64,000 bases of DNA from assembly GCF_009901525.1 (NCBI RefSeq), contig NZ_CP019288.1:2137501-2201500 (forward strand), written 5' to 3'. Position 1 is the stretch's first letter. Every line of letters starts with the position of its first letter. The notes beneath the pieces are model-generated. The model saw nothing but the letters and a program-made list of their open reading frames with translations, ran no database searches and was not told where the DNA came from. The DNA comes from Kordia antarctica. Lineage in GTDB: Bacteria > Bacteroidota > Bacteroidia > Flavobacteriales > Flavobacteriaceae. Below are positions 44,292 to 51,679 of this stretch, in pieces. Both the position numbers and the translations under genes were made by a program.

Positions 44292-46119
44292 TATTGCCTA
44301 TTTTTTTGGTATCAGAAGCTGTGATTATTAATTTTGAATCAGTATTTGATATTCCTTTTAATCGATCACTTGACTTTTTCAGTTTTTTAGTTAATTCATC
44401 AACCAAATCATCATCATCTTCCATTAAAGCGAGTTTCAATTCTTCTTTAATTTGTTCTCGCTGTTCTAAAAATGCCATTGCGTATACATCATTGTCATTA
44501 AGATCACTATGAGATACTCTTTTTAGACGAGGCGCTTTTAATTGCAATCCAAATTCTTCAGTAATTATGTGTTGTGTATTCTCAAATAGAAGTCCGATTT
44601 CATAATCTAGTTTTCTCGTTTCAGCTGCTTCTATTAGAAATCCTGCAACTCGTTTTACTTCAAGTTCAATTTCATTTTTTATATGATCACTAATATCTTT
44701 ATATTCTTCTATTGTTTTACCAAAATATTTGATGTGGTTTTTATGAAATACGTGCCAATCATTTACAACTTGGACACCGTATTTAATTTCGTAATGTGTA
44801 TTTTTAGTTTTACTTTCAATTTTAACAATACCACGTTCTGCATAAAGCTTATCAAAGCGTTCTTTGAGATCCGTATTTAAAAAACTAATAGAAACTTTAA
44901 GGTCAGTTTGATCTAATTTGAACACATATATTAATTGCTTTTTTATCGTTGCCTTTAACGAGTTACTAACATCATTAAACTCTTTGTAATATTTTGCAGG
45001 ATCTACATTTCTTAATTCTTTTCTAACTATTTCGAGCGTCATTTTTTGCACATCGTCAATAATCGACTTTCTGGGTTTTATATACTTTTTATCAATGCCA
45101 TTTAGTTTCGTTCCTTTTCCTTCTATTGTAACACTAAGTTTGATTTTTATTTCAGCCTCCGAAGTTTCAAATGTGTCTTGATCTCCTAAATTGAAAACAA
45201 AACCGTCTAAAAAATCAGCAATTTCTTCGCTCGGAATAGAAATTATATGTTGAATAGAATACCCAATTTCTCTTACCGCTTCATCAAGTTTTGAGCTAAT
45301 ATTTCGCCTGTATCCAGATTTGAATTCATCTACGATATCTTTGAAAGATTTGTCAATGAGTTCATTTTGAATGATAGCATCAGCTTTTTGCTTGATCCAA
45401 GTTTCAGGATCGTCAATGTTTTTCCACGAATATGCTCTCACATTTATAAGATTTACAACAATTTTATTACGCACTTCAATGTGGTCATCAAATATTTGAC
45501 ACTTAGTTGCGTGTACTATTGTTATATGTTGAAGCGGGCCTTTATTACGGTTTCCTATGGGCGCAAAACTTATTCCTCTAATTCGGAATCCTTTTCGCTC
45601 TGCTTGGTATATGATTGTTGTTCTAAGTTCTTCTTCTAATCGAAAAAAGTCATTTGTAAAATTCGGATGCGCTTCAATAAAGTTGCGAATCCAACTGGTT
45701 ATTATTTTATGAATAGCTTCTGAAGCATTTTTATTCTTTTTTAAGAATTGAATCACCTTTATGCCCTTTCCTTTGATACAACTTAACTCAAAAGACAATT
45801 TTAATTTTATTGTAGTTCCTTCTCGTGGATCACTTATTTCACACAGTAAGTTTTCAACCTTCGAAAATTCTATAAAGTTTATAATATGATAACTATACTT
45901 TTTTCCTAGAAACGAGCCTACCTTTACAGTAAAGTTTTTTTGATAAAACGGCTCGCCTGTTTTATCATTTACGATAATTAATCTTTCGTAGTTTTCATCA
46001 ATCTCTATATCATTAGAAGAAACTGTTCGTATAATTTTTTCAAAAATATTTGGATCTATATTAGATTGTCCTGATTCCATAACAAACTTTTTTGGTCGTA
46101 CCGTAAATTTTTTAGACAT
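44278..46119 (-). CDS. protein with repeated SPFH/band-7-like units, 613 aa
   Basis: I see four units of similar plan, each with a strand pair, helix-rich middle and a final G-x-x-I-x-x-I-S-type strand: about 50-190 (ending GFRIRGISFAPIG), 205-325 (GYSIQHIISIPSE), 330-430 (TDLKVSISFLNTD) and 435-560 (GLQLKAPRLKRV). This is the pattern of SPFH/band-7 (stomatin-like) domains, which form membrane-bound rings. No membrane helix is found, so it would bind through partners such as the DUF4407 protein. A C-terminal helical, acidic stretch (LMEDDDDLVDELTKKLKK) ends it. The repeat reading is by eye and needs structure prediction. It starts two bases after the 889-aa gene. Confidence 0.5.
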   Translation of the reverse strand: MSKKFTVRPKKFVMESGQSNIDPNIFEKIIRTVSSNDIEIDENYERLIIVNDKTGEPFYQKNFTVKVGSFLGKKYSYHIINFIEFSKVENLLCEISDPREGTTIKLKLSFELSCIKGKGIKVIQFLKKNKNASEAIHKIITSWIRNFIEAHPNFTNDFFRLEEELRTTIIYQAERKGFRIRGISFAPIGNRNKGPLQHITIVHATKCQIFDDHIEVRNKIVVNLINVRAYSWKNIDDPETWIKQKADAIIQNELIDKSFKDIVDEFKSGYRRNISSKLDEAVREIGYSIQHIISIPSEEIADFLDGFVFNLGDQDTFETSEAEIKIKLSVTIEGKGTKLNGIDKKYIKPRKSIIDDVQKMTLEIVRKELRNVDPAKYYKEFNDVSNSLKATIKKQLIYVFKLDQTDLKVSISFLNTDLKERFDKLYAERGIVKIESKTKNTHYEIKYGVQVVNDWHVFHKNHIKYFGKTIEEYKDISDHIKNEIELEVKRVAGFLIEAAETRKLDYEIGLLFENTQHIITEEFGLQLKAPRLKRVSHSDLNDNDVYAMAFLEQREQIKEELKLALMEDDDDLVDELTKKLKKSSDRLKGISNTDSKLIITASDTKKIGNNGEE

Positions 46120-46121
46120 AA

Positions 46122-48791
46122 TTAGTTTTTTAGCTGGTTTATAAGTTCAATGAGATAACCTCGTTTCTTTTTGAGCTTCTTTTTTTCTTTTATATCTCTG
46201 ATTTTGGAGGCAGTTTTATTTTGATTTAGACGAATTTCTCTAAGATTTAGTAAAAGCTTTTTTAACTGCTCTTTCGACAATACTTTTAAAAGTATAGAAA
46301 TAAGTATTTCTTTTTTTTCTTTTATCCGAGTATCTGGAATCTCAGATTCTTCAATACGACATAAAAGACTATACCAATAAGACATAATAGAAGCTAATTG
46401 ATATTGAATTATCCTAGATCTAAATGTATTTTCTTTGTCCTCAAATAAAATGGCTGCATTAAATAAATTCTCAATAATAAATTCTAAAATATTTCCTGAC
46501 TCTTCTAAATTTTCAAATAAGGCTTTGTAGACATCACTCTTAATCACTTGACTATTCAGTGAATGATATTTATCATTTTTTTTCTGCCTAGTTATAATTA
46601 GTAAGTACGCAGTCAATATATTTTTTTCTAACCTTGTGTAATCTTCTAATGAAGTAGTTATTTCGGGAAACCAATTTCTTATACCTGAGATATATTTATA
46701 AAAATTTAAAGGATCTTTTAAGAGTAAACTTATGAACTCATCAATTGCATAATCATTAACTTTGTGAGTTTTATGTTGTAACGAGATTTTATAGAATTCT
46801 AAGGAATTAAAAACTTCATTTTTAATTTGAAATTTGGTTAATATATTAAGAATTATATAGTGTTTATTAACTTCGAAAAATCTGTCAATGAAAAATTTAT
46901 TTATCAACTCTTTAGACTCATCATTTTCATGTATTATTGCTAATAGATCAACGAATAAATAGGTGTTATCTTTCAGTATTTCACTTGCATTATACAAGTC
47001 TGCGCATATTGTATTTAATTTATCTATACATACTATTCTTAGTTCATAAAGTTCATCTAAAATTGATTTTATTGAAGTATTCTCAGGTAAGCTTTCTTCT
47101 TTATAGAAGAGAAACTTTATATATTGTGCTTTTTTTAGTTTTGAGTCATATTGTTGGTTGAAATTAATTGGATCAATTTCTTTCATCTTTCTTAGATAAC
47201 CCTCTTGATCTTCGATGTTCTTATTCTTTTCGAGTTTATCTATCCTTTCATCTAAAATTTTGATATCTGTTTCAGTGTTGTATTCCAAACTCAGATACTT
47301 AGCTATATTTTTTCTTTGATTTTCTAGCTTTAATAACCAAATTTTTAATATTTCTTCTCCGTAATAGTTTTTGAAATAAATATTCAGTTTTGCTATTACT
47401 GGATGTATTCTATTATGTAATTGAAAAGAGATTTTAGTTGAGAACAACTCTTGCTTTTCAATAAATGTACGAGCTTGTTGATCTGCAAAAAGTGTAAATT
47501 TTTTGAATAATGTATTTTTACATGCATCCGCTTCATTTGTATTTTTAAAATCGACAAAACTCTGGTTATTTACATAGTAAGTCTCTAATCCACAATCATC
47601 TAATATTGAATCAGTATCTTCTTCCCAAATAGACAAAAGAGATATCTTTTTATCATTTACTCGTATTTTTTTCTTGTCTTTTATTAGAATAGTAACATAC
47701 CTATTAAAAAGATCAGGTGGTAGTTCAGGAAATATAGTTGCAACAAATAATACGTATTTGCTAATGGGCTCTTTTTTATTTTTGAATATTTCTTTAAAGC
47801 TAGTTCTAACTTCATTTTTCTTATTTCTGATAATTGTATTGAAATTAGACTCTTCAATAATTTTATCTAAATCCTTTAGTAAGTTTTTATCGCCACTGCT
47901 CCAATAATCATCTTTTTGATCATTTCTTATAATACAAGCTTGGTCTTCTGAGATTTTATATTTTCGCATGTAAACTTCAAAAGCATCAATGATGTAAAAG
48001 TCAAAGGGAGATTGTATGAGGTAATTTTGATTTTCATGATAAGTCAAATAGATAATAAAAAAATCAAGACTTAATCTTTTCACTATATCATCTTTACCTC
48101 TACGACTTTTTTTACGCAATGAATTCAAAAGTGCTGGGTTTTTATTATTACGACTATCATAAATGAATAGTAATAATTTATCTGCTTTTTTTACAAGTGA
48201 TTTGCGTCGGCAATCTTCAATGAGATGAATAATATCAGAACTTTCATACGTATCGAATGAAACTTCTTGTTTTTTGTATGTATCAAAAATTTTATCCTGA
48301 GCAATCGCATGTTTCAAACTATTGGCAATTTCTTCATGCGCACAGTTAACAATCAGAAAACTATTTTCATGTAAAGAATTGATACTTTCTTTACTTAGGT
48401 CTTGAACTCCAAATTTTATTTTATCCGTATCAATAGGATCCAACTGTGTTGGCAGTCCATTCCGTTCTTGCGCATAATTATAGGAATTTTTATTTATGGT
48501 ATTGTGATCCCCGAATATGGCATCCTGCTCAAAAGTATTGTCATTAATTTCAATTTTTTCTTCTTTCTTTGGCTCATCATCAAGTTCATCCGGATTAGGT
48601 TCCGTTCTTGAAGGTTCTTTTGCTACTGGTTCGTCTTTTTCAGAAACTTCTGCATCTGAACTAGATGTTCCATCATCCACTTTTTCTGGATTGTTAATTT
48701 TAATTTTTCCCTTTTCACCTTCTTCTTTTCCAGTTTCAGGATTTGAATCTTCTGCTTGACCTTGAGGATCTTTATCTCCATTATTTGACAT
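46122..48791 (-). CDS. 889-aa adaptor-like protein with amyloid-type motif, unknown function
   Basis: The first 80 residues are low-complexity and acidic (Asp, Glu, Pro, Ser). Residues 85-102, NTFEQDAIFGDHNTINKN, match the C-terminal motif of the TIR protein at 13 of 18 positions; such paired motifs are known as bacterial amyloid signalling sequences. Then come a mixed alpha-beta domain (about 120-310; SFLIVNCAHEEIANSL, KLLLFIYDSRNNK, FFIIYLTYHENQNY) without a Walker A motif, and a long helical part (about 320-889). It may be the platform that recruits the TIR effector. Its type is not recognised. It starts nine bases after the TIR gene. Confidence 0.65.
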   Translation of the reverse strand: MSNNGDKDPQGQAEDSNPETGKEEGEKGKIKINNPEKVDDGTSSSDAEVSEKDEPVAKEPSRTEPNPDELDDEPKKEEKIEINDNTFEQDAIFGDHNTINKNSYNYAQERNGLPTQLDPIDTDKIKFGVQDLSKESINSLHENSFLIVNCAHEEIANSLKHAIAQDKIFDTYKKQEVSFDTYESSDIIHLIEDCRRKSLVKKADKLLLFIYDSRNNKNPALLNSLRKKSRRGKDDIVKRLSLDFFIIYLTYHENQNYLIQSPFDFYIIDAFEVYMRKYKISEDQACIIRNDQKDDYWSSGDKNLLKDLDKIIEESNFNTIIRNKKNEVRTSFKEIFKNKKEPISKYVLFVATIFPELPPDLFNRYVTILIKDKKKIRVNDKKISLLSIWEEDTDSILDDCGLETYYVNNQSFVDFKNTNEADACKNTLFKKFTLFADQQARTFIEKQELFSTKISFQLHNRIHPVIAKLNIYFKNYYGEEILKIWLLKLENQRKNIAKYLSLEYNTETDIKILDERIDKLEKNKNIEDQEGYLRKMKEIDPINFNQQYDSKLKKAQYIKFLFYKEESLPENTSIKSILDELYELRIVCIDKLNTICADLYNASEILKDNTYLFVDLLAIIHENDESKELINKFFIDRFFEVNKHYIILNILTKFQIKNEVFNSLEFYKISLQHKTHKVNDYAIDEFISLLLKDPLNFYKYISGIRNWFPEITTSLEDYTRLEKNILTAYLLIITRQKKNDKYHSLNSQVIKSDVYKALFENLEESGNILEFIIENLFNAAILFEDKENTFRSRIIQYQLASIMSYWYSLLCRIEESEIPDTRIKEKKEILISILLKVLSKEQLKKLLLNLREIRLNQNKTASKIRDIKEKKKLKKKRGYLIELINQLKN

Positions 48792-48800
48792 ATTAACAGC

Positions 48801-49373
48801 TTATTTTGAGTTATTTTTATTTATCGTATTGTTGTTACCAAACATGGCATCTCCTTTAAAAGTATTCCCTTTTACTGTTAAAGTTTCATTGTCATTATCG
48901 TCTGTTGACTTATTTTTAGAAGAATTTTCATAATCTTGGTATGCGTATACTATTTCTTTTATTTGCTGTGCCAAATGTTCTGGATTATACTCCCACGGAA
49001 ACTTTGTAATTCCCTTAAGTTCTTTATGAACTTCAGTGATAAGTGTTTCATCAATCATAATAGGGATGAGATATGCTGATTTTTCCATCATATACCTAGG
49101 TATAAATGCTTCTATTTCAGCTTGAACAAATTCATTTTCTGGATCTATATAATTTTTAGAAACTACAATAACTACACACTTCGAATCATGCCTGTAAATT
49201 TCTTGCAGTTCGTCTTTGAGTTTTCTTCCAAGCATTACTTCTTGACGTTCAGGGTAATAGTATCGAATCATTTCTGGTGCTTTTAGTTTCAAAGCTAAAT
49301 AGATACTTAAGGCTATGTTTCTATCTGCTCTAGCAAAAGAAATTGCAACGTCGTGTTTGTATTTTTCTGCCAT
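48801..49373 (-). CDS. TIR-domain protein with C-terminal amyloid-type motif
   Basis: Residues 5-145 form a TIR domain: KHDVAISFARADRN (strand and box 1 like), YYPERQEVMLGRKLKDEL, CVVIVVSKNYID and FVQAEIEAF, whose glutamate (E86 or E88) is a candidate NADase catalytic residue, then LIPIMID. A polar linker leads to the C-terminal motif at residues 170-187, NTFKGDAMFGNNNTINKN, shared with the next protein. It would act as an NAD-consuming or adaptor effector, set in motion by motif-driven assembly. The gene lies between the caspase and the 889-aa gene, with three- and nine-base gaps. Confidence 0.85.
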   Translation of the reverse strand: MAEKYKHDVAISFARADRNIALSIYLALKLKAPEMIRYYYPERQEVMLGRKLKDELQEIYRHDSKCVVIVVSKNYIDPENEFVQAEIEAFIPRYMMEKSAYLIPIMIDETLITEVHKELKGITKFPWEYNPEHLAQQIKEIVYAYQDYENSSKNKSTDDNDNETLTVKGNTFKGDAMFGNNNTINKNNSK

Positions 49374-49376
49374 AAT

Positions 49377-50333
49377 TTAAATGCTTCCTTTATTTACTAA
49401 ATTCCAATAGTGCTGACCAAGTGCCGTTAATTTGCATGATTTTGATTCCATAGCTGCATCATACATATGAATCGCATTTACGGGAACGACCAAATTGACT
49501 CTATTGTAACGTTGCAACACATGAAACTTTTTTGAATGTTTTGGAATCATACTCTTGGAAGTATGTTCATAACTTGGGTCAAGTTGAAATTCAGCCGTTT
49601 TAGTTTTAAATAATTTCACTATACGTTTTAAATTCTTCAAAGAAATAGTAGGTTTTACATTTTTTAGGCTTATGAAATATTGAACATTTGTTTTAAAAAT
49701 TGGACGTTGATCCCATTCGCCTAAAGATTGATCTATGTGTGCATATACACTACCAGGTGTTATTTGTCCTACTAGATTTGCTGCGCCACCATTAAGTGCA
49801 TCAACCAATAAAGTTGTAAAAACTCCTGACCCATCGATTTCTGTTGCATATTGTTCTTCTGAAGAAGCTGTTAAGATTGTCATGCCTTCAGCTAATAATG
49901 CTTTATCATCAAAATCTCTTAGTGATCCTGTAATACCACTATGACAACAATCTAAAATAATTATTTTGTTTGTAGCTTTAGATTGATTCGCAAATATTAG
50001 AACATCATTTAATGATACTCCTTCGTGTCCTTTTTGATTGTTTGATGCCAATATAAAACCTCCTGAATTTTCAACATGACCATGCCCAGCAAAATAAAAT
50101 AGAACAGTCTCTTTTTTACTTTCAAAAAGTTCTTTTATATGCTTTCTTAATGTATTAGAAGATAATTTATCATCTTCACTTGAAGAAGTTAATAGCTTAA
50201 TTCCAAAATTTTTTGTTCTATCCCCATTTCTTTTCAATGTTGAAGCTACTGCTTCGGCATCATTTACAGCACCACTTAAGTTTTTATATTTCTGATAATA
50301 ATCAATACCTACTATTAAAGCCTTCTTTGCCAT
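49377..50333 (-). CDS. metacaspase-like cysteine protease (peptidase C14)
   Basis: The first gene of the operon encodes a 318-aa protein with a caspase fold: KALIVGIDYYQKYKNLSGAVNDA, LFYFAGHGHVENSG (catalytic H84) and IIILDCCHSG (catalytic C130 of the C129-C130 pair). TILTASSEEQYATE and GVFTTLLVDAL complete the family pattern. A C-terminal basic domain (about 240-318) has no obvious function. It is cytoplasmic (no signal peptide). Bacterial caspases in defence systems cleave cellular proteins or partner effectors when activated; possible targets here are its operon partners. Its promoter lies in the 177-base gap to the divergent TIR-like pseudogene. Confidence 0.93.
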   Translation of the reverse strand: MAKKALIVGIDYYQKYKNLSGAVNDAEAVASTLKRNGDRTKNFGIKLLTSSSEDDKLSSNTLRKHIKELFESKKETVLFYFAGHGHVENSGGFILASNNQKGHEGVSLNDVLIFANQSKATNKIIILDCCHSGITGSLRDFDDKALLAEGMTILTASSEEQYATEIDGSGVFTTLLVDALNGGAANLVGQITPGSVYAHIDQSLGEWDQRPIFKTNVQYFISLKNVKPTISLKNLKRIVKLFKTKTAEFQLDPSYEHTSKSMIPKHSKKFHVLQRYNRVNLVVPVNAIHMYDAAMESKSCKLTALGQHYWNLVNKGSI

Positions 50334-50458
50334 ATTATCTGTTTTTTAATTAATAATTAATTAGTTGAGATGTTTTCTAGTTTCACTAACATTACAAATA
50401 TTTAATTTTTAATCCCCTATTACTATGGTAGTTGTATTGATATTGATATCATTAGAAG

Positions 50459-50478
50459 TAGGGAGAGCTTCTCCTGAT
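50459..50478. promoter_or_regulatory. palindromic operator candidate near divergent promoters
   Basis: TAGGGAGAGCTTCTCCTGAT contains arms GGAGA and TCTCC around GCT (50462-50474). It resembles TAGGGGAATTCCCTGAT at 17194. It sits 33 bases before the TIR-like pseudogene and 126 bases from the caspase start. A nearby CCCCTATTAC (50413-50422), facing the caspase gene, is a possible half-site. Binding by one of the two LuxR-type regulators is a guess. Confidence 0.35.
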
Positions 50479-50510
50479 TATTTTTTCAACTTTGCGTGAA
50501 AATTTTAATC

Positions 50511-51044
50511 ATGAGACATAAAGTATTTATCAGTTATCATCATGAAAATGATTTCAGTTATCGAAAAAAATATGAAAAACTATTTAACGAAAAGTTTGAC
50601 ATACTAGATTCTCTTTCAGTAAAGCCTGGAGAAATTAAAGGAGTTAGCACAGAAGAATTTAGAAGATAAATCCGAGAGAAGCATTTGAGAGAGTCAACGG
50701 TTACTGCTATTTTAATAGGAGAAGACACTTGGCGTCGACATCATGTTGATTATGAAATTCATAATTCTTTAAAGCAAACACAAAATAACCTAAGATCTGG
50801 AGTTTTAGGAATTATTTCACCATTTTATGCTACATACAGTAAAAATTCATATGATGAAAAAACGATTCCTAAACGTTTGGCTCAGAATATATCCAATAGC
50901 TATGTAGCTATTAAATTTTGGCATGGAAATCCAGAAATTAATCAACAATGGATTCATGAAGCTTTTCAAAAAAGGAATAAAATAATTCCCATGAATTCTA
51001 TGCCGCCAATGAAGCGAAATTGGAAAGGTGATAAATGGCAATAA
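50511..51044 (+). pseudogene. TIR-like (ThsB/MTH538-type) gene interrupted by a stop codon
   Basis: Starting at ATG 50511 the frame reads MRHKVFISYHHENDFSYRKK, the start of a TIR-like domain of the DUF1863/ThsB kind, up to codon 52. Codon 53 is TAA (50667-50669), and the same frame continues IREKHLRESTVTAILIG, TWRRHHVDYEI and RSGVLGIISP to the stop at 51044, with all family blocks present. Only this one base triplet breaks the gene, so it is recently inactivated or read through. The product would be a 177-aa effector. It diverges from the caspase operon and converges on the response regulator. Confidence 0.8.
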
Positions 51045-51050
51045 GAATTG

Positions 51051-51677
51051 TTAATTATAGCCATTCTCTCTTGCATATATTATAAGTTCTTTAGAATTTT
51101 TAACACCTGTTTTTTCAATAAGATTTTTCCGGTGTGAGTTTATAGTTGACTGAGCTCTACTCAATTTTTCTGCAATATCAGGAGTTGACAAACCTTTGCC
51201 TATAAACTTCAATATTTCTTTTTCACGCTGCGTTAATCTTACTTCTCCATGAACATTCTTTGATCGGAGTCCAGCTATCAACGCATTCTTAACATCATCG
51301 CCTAAATATTCTCCATCATCATAAATAGTCTTTATTGCTGTGACAAGTTCTTCTTTGCCTTTGTTTTTTAAAATATATCCGTGTGCGCCTACTTCTAATA
51401 TTCTTCTAATGAATTTAACATCCTTATACATGGTTAAAATAAGTATTTTCACTTTTGGAAATTCACTACGTATGTAATTTGTAAGTTCTACTCCATCCAT
51501 TTTTGGCATATTAATATCCAAGACAGCTACATCTATATCATTATTTTGAAGAAGCGGAATAACATCTTTGCCATTATTAGCTTGTCCTATTACAGTAATG
51601 CCATCTTCTTCATTTATTAACGATATTAAACCATCAACGACTATTTCGTGATCATCGGCTATTATTATTTTTATCAT
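51051..51677 (-). CDS. LuxR/NarL-family response regulator
   Basis: The receiver domain has IIIADDHEIV, DVAVLDINMPKMDGVEL (phospho-acceptor Asp), ILILTMYKD and GYILKNKG. The LuxR helix-turn-helix follows: LTQREKEILKFIGKGLSTPD and LSRAQSTINSHRKNLIEKTG. It starts two bases after the kinase gene stop and is its partner. The position beside the caspase-TIR-ubiquitin-like operon suggests that this pair controls the operon, but the link is by position only. Confidence 0.93.
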   Translation of the reverse strand: MIKIIIADDHEIVVDGLISLINEEDGITVIGQANNGKDVIPLLQNNDIDVAVLDINMPKMDGVELTNYIRSEFPKVKILILTMYKDVKFIRRILEVGAHGYILKNKGKEELVTAIKTIYDDGEYLGDDVKNALIAGLRSKNVHGEVRLTQREKEILKFIGKGLSTPDIAEKLSRAQSTINSHRKNLIEKTGVKNSKELIIYARENGYN

Positions 51678-51679
51678 AA

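Noticed and set aside
46122-48791. STAND ATPase reading of the 889-aa protein
   Set aside because: No Walker A or B motif was found, so an NTPase call would be unsupported.
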